Shown here: positions 1 to 11,745 of the stretch, piece after piece
Layout of the letters: each line of letters begins with the position of its first letter
Numbering within the stretch: position 1 is the stretch's first letter
Assembly (NCBI RefSeq): GCF_958979055.1
Contig: NC_084896.1
Coordinates: forward strand, 23,632,501-23,696,500
DNA: 64,000 nt
Source of the DNA: Alnus glutinosa
Taxonomy: Eukaryota > Streptophyta > Magnoliopsida > Fagales > Betulaceae
Reading direction: 5' to 3'
Notes under the pieces: generated by a model
The model's database searches: none
What the model saw: the letters and a program-made list of their open reading frames with translations, nothing else
What the model was told of the DNA's origin: nothing
Position numbers and translations under genes: made by a program

Positions 1-330
1 TAACGGTATTCCGGTGGTCGGATTCCGACGCCGGCATTATTCCAATGACTTGATGATGCCGGATACCGGTGCTGCCTATTTTCGAACGACCGACTATTGT
101 AGGATTTGGACAGTCAAATATCAAACGTGCGTGTAAGGACGAAGAATATAATTTTGGAAAACGATTTACAGTTTTAAAAACCGTAAATCGTTTTCCAAAA
201 ATTAAAAAAGGTTTTACAGTCAAACCGAAAATGATTTTCGTTGACCGTTATTTTCGCCCCTACCAAACACCGTAAAATACCGAAATCATTTTCCGGAAAT
301 CATTTTACGCCGAAACAAACGGAGCATAAA
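1..330. repeat. Repeat rich in short inverted repeats, cut by window edge
   Basis: The stretch holds several self-complementary motifs. The clearest is a hairpin at about 152-203, where GGAAAACGATTTAC and its reverse complement flank a short A/T spacer. Further partial copies of a GGAAATCATTTT-type motif lie at 225-310. This looks like the terminal part of a dispersed plant repeat whose remainder is left of the window. The 68-codon open frame here has no recognisable product. The family is not identified. Confidence 0.45.
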
Positions 331-892
331 TTGAAAAGATTTTAGGGTCAACAAGGGTGGCCTATTGAGAAAGGTAAATGTAGTTTTCCATCTTTAGAAT
401 CGTAAAATATAGCATGTATACTAATAAAATATTTGTCTTATGAAAGGTATATGAGCATGTGGGAACCCGATCTGGTGCAATATACTTCAAGAGACCGGCC
501 TATGTAATAGGCAGATAGCATAGGCGAAGCCACACTTGTTCGGGTAGGTGTCTGGACAGGTCAAGCCATACCTATTTGAGCAGCCCGAGCAGGTAGAACC
601 TGCCCATATTCTCACATGACATGAGGCTATCCTATTCTGGTCTGGATCTCCATCCACGTGTGTGCTCGCTTGCCATTAATGCTATTCCGCATTCATTTAT
701 CACACGTATTTTATCTCAGCTGTCATGACATGTTTTAAGTAACATTACTTATACGTTGGTAGACCCATTTTCATCTATTAATTTTGTTTTCTTATTTAGC
801 TGCAATGGTTCTCATTTTTCCAAAGTATAATAATATCTCCAAATTTAATCTTGACTCATTCGAGAATTGGAAGAGTTAATACTTTTTGGTAT
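331..892. other. Intergenic, nothing recognised
   Basis: AT-rich sequence with no open frame of note and no repeat structure that I could support. Confidence 0.5.
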
Positions 893-897
893 AGAGC

Positions 898-1053
898 AAT
901 GCTATTTAGTAGACTATTATATAATTATTATATAATTTGATGATATAGCACTAAAAGTAAGCTCTTGAATCATACTTGTAAAAAAAAAAAAAAAAAATCT
1001 ATGAGTTATTTTCATTGTCAATATAACAGACGTATAAAAACCTATTAAATAAA
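898..1053. mobile_element. MITE, interrupted by a second MITE
   Basis: The left end begins AATGCTATTTAGTAG. The right part, read in reverse complement, starts TTTAATAGGTTTTTATACG. This matches the better preserved element at 58578-58752, which begins with the same AATGCTATTTAGTAGA. The right end is split by the MULE-type element at 1054-1450. Confidence 0.5.
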
Positions 1054-1450
1054 GGGATAATTGCACCGTTGGTCCCTGTGGTATGCCATAATTATTTTTC
1101 ACTCCCTATGGTTTAAAAAGTGCATGGGAGGTCCTTATGGTATGCAATAATTACAAATCGATCACTGACGTCAAATTCTGTTAAAATTTTTAACAGATTC
1201 CGTCAAATGCCACGTCAGCGACACGTGTCCATCTTAATAAAAAAATAGGACGGCCCACACATTGGCACAAGTAGGAGTTCAACAGGCGTTAAGTCGCTAT
1301 TGGATTGAATGTACGCCTGACTTTATTTTTCATATTTTTGTTTTAGAGTTTTCATCTCTGATGTTATAGAGCTTTTATGCTGGTTGATTTCACATTTTAA
1401 TGAGATCAGTAATTATGGCATACCACATGGACCAACGGTGCAATTATCCC
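1054..1450. mobile_element. Mutator-like MITE with 9-bp target duplication
   Basis: The element starts GGGATAATTGCACCGTTGG and ends with its reverse complement. The terminal inverted repeats run about 42 bp with very few mismatches. TTAAATAAA (1045-1053) is repeated directly at 1451-1459, a perfect 9-bp target-site duplication. Element length is 397 bp and there is no coding capacity. Long inverted repeats and a 9-bp duplication are typical of Mutator-like elements. The near-identical ends suggest a fairly recent insertion. Confidence 0.8.
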
Positions 1451-1674
1451 TTAAATAAAATTACAGATAGAGGATAAGACGAGAGGTAAGGGGCAGAATC
1501 CAGTGGGTCTCATCATATGTTTTACCCCGATCACAAGTTGATCGTGCGGCCAGGAGCTCCTCTCTCACACTGAAACCCAAAGACCCAGTGAAGCAGCAGC
1601 GTCAAAGTCTCCCGACGAGGGCCGCGATTCCGACTCCAAACGACTCCGTTCCAGGTTCTCAGTCGAACCCAGGT

Positions 1675-1704
1675 GCTCTCTCTCTCTCTGTCTCTCTCTC
1701 TGTG
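1675..1704 (+). repeat. CT-rich microsatellite in probable 5' UTR
   Basis: TC dinucleotide run about 75-100 bp upstream of the start codon of the GNAT-like gene. CT runs are common in plant 5' leaders. Confidence 0.6.
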
Positions 1705-1773
1705 TCTTATCTACTATTCATACAAAAGATTGCAGCTGTCGGGAGTTATCTGGGTGCCACAAGATAATCAGAA

Positions 1774-3319
1774 ATGGCGATAACAGGCATACTTCCAACT
1801 TCCGCATCTCCTTTACAAAACCATAATCATCTTTCTTTTATCCCAATAACCCAAATCTCACAATACCAAATCACATCAAAAGCACATTTGAATTCCCTTC
1901 AGAAAAGCACCAACCGCCATGAAAACAGAAAGGATCAGATGGAGGCCGCTCTACCGACCATGTCAGAGATACTGAAGTCATCAAGAGCCCAGAAGGTTGA
2001 CCTCCAGCTCCAAACTCTGGGACCCTTTTTCAGAATCACAGCAAAGAGCTTGGAAACCCAAAATGAGCTCGGGAAGGCTGAGGGAGTGATAAGGGTGTGG
2101 GTAAGAGGGAGAATTCTCCACCTGGACTCGATTCGATTGAGGCGAGAGACATTGGGCATGGAGAAATCGATCTTTGGTATTGGTTTGTTCATTGGAGCTG
2201 TTGCCGTGAGGCATGGATATGATTGTGGTTGCAAGACAGCTGAGTTACTGGCTATCAATGACTCCGATCTTTACCATTCTAAGGTTCTTGTCTTACCCAT
2301 ACAGTCTTTACCTTTTCTGCTTTTGTTCCATTTAACTAAAAAATGCAACATATTTATCCTTTTTAAGTACACAAATTTCCTACAAATTTGGTCCTAGGTC
2401 CTAGGAACTCATACAATCCAACCTCTAAAAAAGTTGACATGTATTCTTTTAACACGTGAGAATTACAATATTTTTCTAGAGATACGCTACTTCTCTTACT
2501 CTCGTCCAACTCTCGTCATACTTTCAAACCAATTATTGAATCTATTTTACCCTATGCGAGTCCTACATTACATATCTCATGATTGATTTTAAAAGAAGTT
2601 ATTGAAATTGGATAGGAGTTGGAAAAATAGCATTTCTCAGTTTTTTTAATAGCAACCGTTGAATATGTATGATCCACGTGTAGGAAAACGGATCTAATAG
2701 TTGATTTGAAAAAAGGTTGGAAGAAAGTTAGACAGAAGTTGGAGAAATAGCAGGTCTCTAAAGGAAAAATGCAAAATCGGTCATTCTAGTTTACCTAATT
2801 TGCAATAAGCTTTCATATAGTATCGCAAAATGTTTTGAGAGCTTCTTGGCATATGCATAAATAACAAATTACTTTCTTATTGTCAAATTTCGTAAAAAAA
2901 AAGAGTTAATGGATTTTATTTGTGTGCTATATTATAATTAATAAAATTATGACACTTGTCACTTATAATTGAAAATAATAATATAAAAAATAATTTAATA
3001 CTCTTTATGTATTTATAAATTCCCAAAGACCGAAAGAAGAGATATCCATAATCCACCATTATTTCACTTGATTTTGTGTGTTTTATTAATCTAGAATCTC
3101 TTTGGAAATAAAATATTTCTTCTGAAACTGATATTTTGGATGTCCCAGCTTGTTAGGTTCTACACTAGAATTGGGTTCAAGGCTGTACATGAAGTGACTG
3201 GTTCGACATTGGGAGATTATGGCCACATGTTGGTTTGGGGAGGTATTGGTACCCGAATGGATGCCATTGTTGAAGAGCTTCTTATAAGATGGTGCACCAG
3301 GTTCAAGTTTCGAAATTGA
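1774..3319 (+). CDS. GNAT-family N-acetyltransferase-like protein, probably plastid-targeted
   Basis: Two exons, 1774-2283 and 3149-3319, with GT donor at 2284 and AG acceptor at 3147-3148. The intron falls between codons and the joined frame gives 226 residues. Residues 1-55 are rich in Ser, Asn and Gln with no acidic residue until Glu50, like a chloroplast transit peptide; Met56 is an alternative start. The C-terminal half resembles the GNAT fold: a core strand and helix around residues 130-165, then the motif-B-like stretch LVRFYTRIGFKAV starting at residue 171. The classic acetyl-CoA motif R-x-x-G-x-G is not visible, so activity is uncertain. Members end in a conserved segment after the GNAT core, seen here as LVWGGIGTRMDA. 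The substrate is unknown. Family call is good; function is inferred. Confidence 0.75.
2479..2758. mobile_element. MITE in the intron of the GNAT-like gene, probable TA target
   Basis: The left end GAGATACGCTACTTCTC and the reverse complement of the right end GAGACCTGCTATTTCTCC form an imperfect inverted repeat that can be followed inward for about 70 bp. TA dinucleotides flank both ends (2477-2478 and 2759-2760), consistent with a Tc1/mariner- or Stowaway-like element. It lies wholly inside the intron. Confidence 0.6.
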
Positions 3320-3366
3320 CTTAATGCTGGTCAAGCTCATACACTTCTTCTTTTTTTTTTTTCTTC

Positions 3367-3401
<35 letters not shown>

Positions 3402-4552
3402 AATTTATTATTATTATTATTAGTAAGTTCATACACTTCTTAATCTTTTAGAGTGGATTGTTAAAAGGGGTAACCTGCATATATAGTTTTCACAATCTTG
3501 GAATCAATTATTCCCAACAAAGCCCAATTTATGCAAGTGTTTCTAAAAGCTTTCCCTTAAAGTGCTTATCTTAATCTTTTAGGTTAAACACCATTTTTTG
3601 AGATACTTTGCTAGTGTGCATCACCATGGTTATGCTAAATTTTGTCTAGTTTATGAAAAATCTGATTCAGACCCTAAATTGTTAAGCACAAGATTATCAA
3701 GCCAATTATTATTCAGTTGTCACAATTATAATACCAAAATCCAAGAAAGTATAGAATCAAACAATATAAATATTTTGGTAACGGAATGAAAACCTTTTGA
3801 ATAACTTTTAAAATCAAAAGTAAAAGCATTCCGGAGGCCAACCTACCCCAAATGCATTCACTATGGAAGACTAATGTTACATATTATTTTTATTAAAAAA
3901 ACCTTCTATACTCCGGAGACTCAATTTATAATCTCGAAAAACGACATGTTCACATTTCACTAAAGTAGCTCTAGAATCTCCAACTTTCTTCTACATGGAT
4001 CACCTTCATGAAGAACCTTGTTTGCTTCGAATTAGAACTCTAGTGGTTGTAAGTTTTTTGGTGGTTTGATTGACGATGTTGAAACAAGGAGAATGCTTAA
4101 ATCCGTTTAAGTTCAAGAACAATGAAAAACATCTCCAAAACAACTGAAATAGTGCCTCTCAAGGTCTATGGAAGGCGTGGTATGTGAGGCTTATATAGAA
4201 GTTGAAAACATTGAAATTTTAGTTCAAAGTTGGTGAAAATTAAAGCACTTAGCGGCAGGGTTCGGTCGACCAAGCTTAGACAGCGATCACTCCAACTTCA
4301 ATTTTTTATGTTTCTTGAATCGCATTTTGATTCCAACTTAACCTTAAACCTAAAGTTTACAACGTATCATGTTTTGACACTAAATTTGAAAACACTAAAA
4401 ACCTAGCGAACTCACCATTTGACCTAAAAGTTCCCAAATATACAAAGAAGAGGTGAGGAACCCCAACTAAAAATTCATCCTTGTTTGCCCTGAAAGTTTT
4501 ACAAAGAAAGCCCTAAGTATTTACTCAATTTTGCATTGTGGTAAATATAGAC
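3320..4552. other. Intergenic, low complexity
   Basis: Contains the 3' flank of the GNAT-like gene and a long T tract (about 3351-3393). A 63-codon open frame near 3600-3789 has no recognisable product. Nothing else supported. Confidence 0.5.
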
Positions 4553-4744
4553 GAAAAATATTAGAGGTACTAAATCTTTTACTAAGAAATACATGCTAAA
4601 ATAACGTGGAGCTTATTTAATGGAGATAATCAAAACGATTACTTAAAAAAAGAAAAAAAAAAAGTAACGGGTATCAATGAAGAAGCTTCACATCATCTTA
4701 GTATCCATCTCTTAGTAAAAAATTTAGTACATCTAGCATTTCTC
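4553..4744. mobile_element. MITE, family shared with 39286-39466
   Basis: The left end GAAAAATATTAGAGGTACTA pairs with the reverse complement of the right end, GAGAAATGCTAGATGTACTA, and pairing continues through TACTAAG motifs to the centre. A second copy with the same inner motifs lies at about 39286-39466. No coding capacity. Confidence 0.6.
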
Positions 4745-5926
4745 ATTACAGACAGTCCTTCCGTGATTTTTTCGTCTACTTTCACAACTTTCGTTAGTGC
4801 TACACCAACATTTTCGCCATTATCTTAAAAAAAAAAAAAAAATTATGCAACCACCCCCCAAACTCCTCTTTTCCATTCTTTTTAAATAAAATTTAAATTT
4901 TATAATTTTATAATATAATAAAAAAAATAATATTTAAAGAGATCACAAGTTTATGTAGCATTACTCTAGCACCTAACCTAAATAACCTTACCGACTTGGA
5001 TCAGGATCCCATCTCTTCCCTTATTACTTATTAGGTAGATCGAGATAGTAATAATAGAATAAAACTGAATTGCTAAAATAAATAAAAACAAAAAACAAAA
5101 CAAAAATGTCACGAAAAAAATTGTCAGCGTTTTTTTATTGACATGTAGGGGTCGCAATAGATAAATGTTTAATCAATTTAATAGACATTTAATTAGTGGA
5201 TAAAAGTAGCAAAAACTTTTTTTTTTCTTCTAAAAATAAAAATGAAAGGAAAATCGCAATGCGTCCTAGGGTGGTAATTCGTGTTATCTTTTCCAAACGG
5301 TTATATTTTTTTTTTAAAATGTCATATACACCCGAGTAGAGAAATGAAAATGAACGTTTACTTTTTGGGTGTGAAAAAAAAAAAAAAAAAAAAAGGTAAA
5401 AAAGAGATTTAGTATTTTTTATTCTTTTGGCGAGTGAATAGTACTCACCCAAAACAAAAATCACTATTTAGCTTAGGCTATAGAGGATTTTTTTTTTTTT
5501 TAGTAATTTGGCTATTTTGGTGAGTCTACTAGGATGCTCTAAGAAATGTTAGAAATTATATTTGTATTCCACAATTATCATACAATAACATGGCAAACTA
5601 ACCAACTTTTGGATCAGTTATTGTAAAAAAATAAAAAAAATTATTTGGACGATCACCTCAATATTATAGGATAAAAATGTGGCATATAATATTACTCAAT
5701 TGTGTTACGTGACACATAAATTGGCATATAACATATTAAACGCGAGTCATGTAGCATTAATTAATTGGTTTCACATAGTATACCAGTAATTAAACAATAA
5801 GTTGACAAAATGGCCTATTTAAAACCAAAAGAAAACCTAAAAGCCTAATTGTTAAAATTAAAAATCTAGGGGAGGCTAAATTAATATTGCATGAAGACTT
5901 AAACACTAAATTTAATTTTTTTTCTT

Positions 5927-5957
<31 letters not shown>

Positions 5958-6265
5958 AAAAGTGCTAATATAATAATAGTGGTCCAAACTCAAGAGTGTG
6001 TGAGCTGCGAATATAAAAGCCTCATTTATTAGAGTAAAAAATATAGGCTTTGTCAAATTTGTGCAGAATTATATAGACTTCTTTTTTTTTTTTATTATTA
6101 TTTTTTTTTACTTTAAACTCACACTTTTTAAGCTATTTTTATCCCCCCACCTCTGTGGATTCGTGCTGACGTGTAACTGCCCATACTTCCAAAACGAAGT
6201 TGGACACTGATGAGAAAAATTACCGTTAAAGAGATCAGGTCAATACATTTCGAAAACGAAACGAA

Positions 6266-6447
6266 GAGTAATTCTAAACGTCATACTCATGTCCCTCTTG
6301 TATCCCTCTAAAAATGATGTGGCTTTTAAAATCACCATGTGATCAAAATTGAATTTTGATCAATCACAAGTTCAATGGTAATTTTAAAAGTCACCTCATT
6401 TTTAGAGGGACACAAGAGGGACATAGATATGACATGTAGCATTACTC
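6266..6447. mobile_element. Short MITE with 8-9 bp target duplication, only in arm A
   Basis: The left end GAGTAATTCTAAACGTCATAC pairs with the reverse complement of the right end, GAGTAATGCTACATGTCATA. Inner repeats include ATGTCCCTCTTGT. The flanks GAAACGAA (6258-6265) and TAAACGAA (6449-6456) look like a target duplication with one mismatch, suggesting a hAT-type element. Arm B of the duplication runs straight through the matching position (near 31620) without it. A related, more decayed copy lies at about 39470-39632. Confidence 0.75.
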
Positions 6448-6631
6448 CTAAACGAAATAGGATTGTTGCACAAGGCGGTGCCGGTAAGGCCGCGGGCCAA
6501 TAAAAATAGGCTCAAGCACGGACGTCGTAGCTGGCAAAACTTGCGCGCCAGGTTCCTTGACACATTCATTCACTTTTCACTCCTCACTCCTCACTCTTCA
6601 CTCGATCTTTTCCATTCTCCGTTCGGATTTC

Positions 6632-7978
6632 ATGGGGTGGATCAAGCGGCGCGTTCTTGGCAAGGGAACGTACGGCACAGTGTTTTTGGCCGAACCCACA
6701 GATCCCACGGCTCCACCCATCGCCGTTAAGACGTGTCCTCTTGCGAAGTCCTTCTCCCTCCAGTTGGAGAAAAGAGTGTTGGCGCAACTGCGCGGTTGTC
6801 CGGAGATTGTTTCCTGCCTTGGGAGTACACACACCTTCGAAGACGGTAACGGACCCAATTATAATCTGCTTCTTGAATATGCTGCGGGAGGTACGCTTGA
6901 AGATTTGATCAAGAAAGATTCGGGTTTGTGCGAGTGGGATATTCGCCGCTATGTGCGTATGATCCTCCGGGGTCTCTGTTCTGTGCATGAAAAGGGCATG
7001 ATTCATTGTGATCTCAAACCCAGTAATATCTTGGTCTTTCCTGGTGAAGGAGGGGTAAATGATGATCGGCTTAAGATTGCCGACTTTGGGCTTGTCAAGG
7101 AAGGCCGAGACTACAATGTAGAAATGGGATTTTCAAGGTTTAATTTTCGGGGCACCCCTTTCTACATGTCGCCGGAGTCAGTTGCTCATGGTGAGATTGG
7201 GGCACCGTTAGACATATGGTCACTGGGTTGCATTCTGGTTGAGATGGTTACTGGGAAGCCTGCTCTGTGGAAGTATCGGAATCTGACCGCCCTGAAACTT
7301 CGGCTTGCGGTTGACCAACAATCGCCGGGAATACCTGAAGGGCTCTCCGAGGATGGGAAGGACTTCTTGAGAAAGTGTTTTGCAATAGACCCCAGTGAGA
7401 GGTGGACGGCCGAGATGCTTCTGAATCATCCTTTTGTTTCTAAGCCTGTGTATGGGACGACTCCTGACCCACCGGTATCTCCGAAAAGCCCTTGGGATTT
7501 CAGTTCATCGTCCTTGTACCATTCCTTGGGCCTGCCTCCGCCGGGTTGGTGCTCCTTTATGCCTAGTGATCAGAATTCAGAGCAATCGCAGGCTCCTTCT
7601 GCTTCCCTGCCTCCGCCTGGTTGGTGCTCATTTACGCCTAGTGATCAGAAATCAGAGCAATCGCAGGCTCCATCTGCTTCCTTGCCTCCGCCGGGTTGGT
7701 GCTCATTTACGCCTAGTGATCAGAATTCAGAGCAATCGCAGGCTCCATCTCCTTCCTTGCCTCCGCCGGGTTGGTGCTCCTTTACGCCTAGTGATCAGAA
7801 TTCAGAGCAATCACCGGACCTATCTGCTTCCTTGCCACCGCCTGGCTGGTGTTCGTTCTCCTCGACAGATTCGGCGTCATCCGCCTGTGGCTCTCCTCAG
7901 TCGTATCGGTTTGGAGGCATCAGTGCCGTAATGTATTTTCTGGGTATGGCAGAGGACAGCAAGTATTTTGTTGGTTAA
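6632..7978 (+). CDS. MAPKKK-type Ser/Thr protein kinase, copy A (MAPKKK17/18-like clade)
   Basis: Single exon, 448 residues. The start at 6632 (MGWIKRR) is preferred over an in-frame ATG 75 bp upstream because copy B starts at the same residue and no in-frame extension exists there. The kinase domain covers about residues 1-275: glycine loop GKGTYGTVF (10-18), catalytic Lys33, catalytic-loop HCDLKPSN with Asp127, DFG at 151-153, and SPE at the end of the activation segment. Cys replaces the Arg of HRD. The compact N-terminal domain and intronless gene fit the plant MEKK-like group MAPKKK13-21, whose members 17 and 18 act above MKK3 in abscisic acid signalling (family knowledge). The tail holds five PPPGWCSF units (four of about 25 residues plus a degenerate one) and ends in SAVMYFLGMAEDSKYFVG, shared with copy B. 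Substrate is inferred. Confidence 0.9.
   Translation: MGWIKRRVLGKGTYGTVFLAEPTDPTAPPIAVKTCPLAKSFSLQLEKRVLAQLRGCPEIVSCLGSTHTFEDGNGPNYNLLLEYAAGGTLEDLIKKDSGLCEWDIRRYVRMILRGLCSVHEKGMIHCDLKPSNILVFPGEGGVNDDRLKIADFGLVKEGRDYNVEMGFSRFNFRGTPFYMSPESVAHGEIGAPLDIWSLGCILVEMVTGKPALWKYRNLTALKLRLAVDQQSPGIPEGLSEDGKDFLRKCFAIDPSERWTAEMLLNHPFVSKPVYGTTPDPPVSPKSPWDFSSSSLYHSLGLPPPGWCSFMPSDQNSEQSQAPSASLPPPGWCSFTPSDQKSEQSQAPSASLPPPGWCSFTPSDQNSEQSQAPSPSLPPPGWCSFTPSDQNSEQSPDLSASLPPPGWCSFSSTDSASSACGSPQSYRFGGISAVMYFLGMAEDSKYFVG
7530..7862 (+). repeat. 75-bp coding tandem repeat in kinase A tail
   Basis: Four full units encoding PPPGWCSFTPSDQNSEQS plus a short linker, then a fifth truncated unit. Units differ by a few substitutions. 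Copy B has one unit fewer. Confidence 0.9.
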
Positions 7979-8224
7979 GTCTAGTCTGTGGTTTATTGCT
8001 GTCTAAAACGTATATTAAATTGAGAGATACAAATATGTAAATGTATTTTTCTTTCGAATCATCAATTAAATTTTGTTTCTTATCATACTGCAAAAGGAAA
8101 CTCCATGATTACTATTAGCCTCAGCTCATACATGGCTTTCTCCTGCCTGGACCTGCCATGAAGTTCCCTTGATATCAGTAATTAATTTACTGGTTCAACA
8201 CATGCAAATAGAACCATCATATAA

Positions 8225-9368
8225 AGTTTAGGTGTTTTTTTAAAAAAATAGATAAAATATTAGGGAATATAAATAAAGTTTTTCCTAAAAAAAAGTGCAT
8301 AATAATAAAATAAAAACAAGAGATTTTATATGGTTCGATCTATGACCTACGTCTATAATATAAAGTCTAAAAGACTACAATATGTTCTTATTTCTTTTGT
8401 TGAATTTATAATAAATTATCCATATTTATAAGGGTGTAAGGAGAATAAAAAAATGTATGGAATAAGATCAATTCTGATTTGATTATAATAAATTATAATC
8501 AAACCGTACGATATCATATATCCTCCTATCATATCCAATGACAAGTATATGGAGAATATATCTTCTAACATATGATTATCAATTCTTTCATATAAGACTA
8601 TATAGGTTAACCATAACCCGACCCATTTAATTAAATGGGTAAAACCCCTCGACTTTAACCTTTTAATTTTGTATTGGATTCGTGTCGGATTCGATGATCA
8701 TATCAAAAATTGTCTACTATTATGTCGCTTAATTATCAGGTTCGGGTCGTGTTGAAGTATAAGTATAAGGCTATATAGAGTAACCCTAACCTGATCTATT
8801 TAATTAAATGGATTAGATTTATCAACTCTAACCCTTTAATTTTATATTGGTTAATATCAAATTTACCAATTGTGTAAAAAATTACAAACCCTAATAAATA
8901 ATCAGTTGTTGGAGTAGTCTGTAGACAATGTGATATGAACAAACATGGCCGAGACGAGTTGCCTAATGTGCTTTCGCTCTTCTCGACTTCTTGATCCCTT
9001 GCCCTCTCTCTCTTCGAATGCTTTTGTTCGTGAAGACAGAAGAGGAAAAGTGTGACATAGAGATTATTACCAAATATTTGGATGAAAATAGTTTTGAATT
9101 TTTTTATTTTTTTTTTTGTTATTTTAAGTTCGAAAAAGATTTTTGACCAACTTTTGATCTGAGAAAGTATTTTTTATTTTGTAAATTTACATTTGAAAAG
9201 ATTAGAATTTTTTATTTTATTTTTTAAAAAATACATATAGAAAGTGGAAGCAGAGAAATAATAAAAAAAATGTAATAAAGAAATATATAAATATATTTCC
9301 AAAATTTTTTAAATTTTTTGTTAATTGTAAAGATATATAATAAAATATAATAAAGAAAGCAGAATCAG

Positions 9369-9399
<31 letters not shown>

Positions 9400-11745
9400 A
9401 AAGAAAGAGAGAGAGAGAATGAAAGAATTGGGGCTACATCTTTACTATTAAATTATATATATATAAAACTGTATTATAATATGTGGTATTTATAGAGGAA
9501 TTAAAGTATGGTAAACAAGGAAAGATAAACCAAATGAGATATATGAGTGATTGATGACAGACTTATGGTCCGTTAGAATTTGAGATTTCAAAAAGTACAA
9601 TTTAAAAATAGCAATTTTAAATGAATGCAAACTAAACTCTACGCTTGCAAGCGTGGGAAAATATTAATTAGAATATTAGTTAAAAAATAATGTTATATAC
9701 ACCACACTTTTATAATCCATAAAAGTGTGCCCTTTGATCATTTTCTTTTGAAACATAGGTTGATTCCGTGGTTGATTGACAATACCAAATCAATAAAATG
9801 TGAGATAAAAATATAGTATATAGCATTTATCTAAATTAAATGATTAAATTCATATACTTTCTTATCTACTTACACTTTTGATACATTTGGTAATTTAACA
9901 ATTAGCTAAATAAAAAGCAAACAACAACTAAGAGATCTTAATGGGGATATATGAGAAGGGAGTCAAGGGAGCATTACCAAATACTAAACTGTTCTACCCA
10001 TTAAGTACCTCAGAACCTTTTTCCACCAATTTGTGGCTCCAAAGACTCTGCTTAGATATCACTGCAGGATACTCTATAAAATTGGATTAAAGAAAGGATT
10101 ATGATACTCTTTTATATTATCTTCTTCTTCCTTTACCTACTTGCAGAATACATGGTTGTTCTTTTCTGTAAATAGTGGTGATATATACGTGGCAAACTTC
10201 TTTGGTTGGAGCATTAGTCACACTGGACTCAGAACTGTTTAGCTGCATATGATCAAGTGGGGGCTTAGGGCTGAGTCTAGTGAAAGAGAGAAATTAAGCT
10301 GTTCGTTAATGCTTTTTAGAGGTTTGAAAATGTTTTGATGATACCAATCTTGAAGTGAAAGTAGTTTTGAGTGTTTTATATTTTACTTGTTTGTTAATGT
10401 TTTTCGTTTAGAGAGAACAAAACAATGTTATCAAACAAAGTCGGAGTCGGCCATATATAACCTAAACATGTGAAAGAGGCACGTATTTGATTCAATTTAG
10501 ACTCTTGATCGGTGAATGAATGAACGTCACAATTATTTTGATAGACGGTTTCTTATCACAAATTTAATGGTGTATGCACATGTTGATACATAGTAAATTT
10601 ATGTTGTCGTATCATTTAAAATTTTTAAATAACATGACACTTACACCATTTAATAAGACAATCCAAAATCTTGACCATGTAATAGTTTCTGTTCATTTCA
10701 AGGTATTTGTGGAAAGGGGATATCCTTCACAACTCTTTTTATTTTTATCTTTTTATTATTATTATTTTTTGTTTGTTTGAGGAGGATAAAAGCTTATGTA
10801 TTTATAGGTTGGACATAACTTTTAAGAAAACAACACTTTGTCCTTTATTAACCCATAATTTATCTATCTATTGTTTTTAGTTTCGTAATTTAATAAATTC
10901 AGATTTTAGTAAGATTGATGTTGTACCTTTATTTTTTTATTTTTTTTTTCCCAAAATGTGCGATTTACAAATATATATTTTCAATTATTTTTAAGAAAAA
11001 TGACTATACCTTGTGATCTTACATGACTAAAATTTGTCTTTTAAAATACTCATTCATATTTTTAAAGCAATATGATCCATTTAATTGCAAGATTTTGTTT
11101 TGCCCATCTAACGGTGAACATGGTGTGACGTTATTTAAAATTTTAAATGAGATAACAACATATATGCACAATATTAGATATATAAAATTAATTCTCAAAA
11201 TAGAGAGAATCCTAATCCATTTAAAAAGGATAATTCATTCTCTTCAGAAGCAACGATCGAATAGATCGTCATGGTTTCAAATATAGAAATTAGTTATTAG
11301 TACATATTTTATCTTTTTTTCTCCCTCATGTCTCTCTCAATATATATATATATTTTTTTTTATCTCACTTAAGTTTTGTATAAAATTTTATTTTATTACA
11401 TTTAATAGTGTGTATATAATAATAAAATTTTATTTAAAATTTCAAATTATTTGACAAGAAGATAATCATTCTTGGACATCAAGATTCAAGGTTGAGTGGG
11501 GTCCTCGTCACTCTTGTTCGAATCTGAGTGGAGAGGGACATAACAATTCATCTCACGTCAAAGCGAAGAAAAAAACTCCCGCCAAGGACGCGTCACGCCA
11601 CCCGTTGAACCAGCAAACGCAGACAGGCCGACACAAAATACAGTGATCCGACAAGTAGTAAGAGAAATCAAAATAAATAAAAAAAGAGAGAGACCCTCCG
11701 CAGTCATCTCGATCAGTAGCCTACCGTACGTGATCGAAGAAGGAG
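8225..11745. other. Intergenic between kinase A and P4H9-like gene
   Basis: No gene supported. At 8600-8890 two related segments, each with a palindromic ATTTAATTAAAT core (8627 and 8799 area), suggest a decayed transposon or local duplication. A poly-A then GA run lies at 9370-9418. A probable MITE lies at 9680-9830. From 9830 to 11500 I see only AT-rich sequence with weak open frames. The P4H 5' leader lies just before 11746. Confidence 0.5.
9680..9830. mobile_element. Probable MITE
   Basis: The left end AATGTTATATACACCACAC is similar to the reverse complement of the right end, AATGCTATATACTATATT. A short perfect hairpin, CACACTTTTAT with its complement, lies at 9703-9729. Target duplication not resolved. 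Confidence 0.4.

Larger units (their letters stand above)
5030..8224 (+). repeat. Inverted segmental duplication, arm A (with kinase A)
   Basis: This block matches the reverse complement of about 29950-33400. Matching landmarks, outermost first: the segment around 5035-5060; the block near 5120-5165 (TTGACATGTAGG); 5230-5290; the 5' flank of the kinase (6180-6250); the kinase gene; and its 3' flank to about 8224 (CTGGTTCAACACA). Homology fades beyond these points. Arm A contains a MITE at 6266-6447 that arm B lacks, while arm B carries insertions that arm A lacks. Confidence 0.85.

Noticed and set aside
69-275. 68-codon open frame on the plus strand near the window start
   Set aside because: Lies inside a palindrome-rich repeat, has no recognisable product and no upstream context.
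6557-6631. Upstream in-frame ATG of kinase A
   Set aside because: Copy B has no such extension and starts at MGWIKRR. The first 25 residues have no kinase features.
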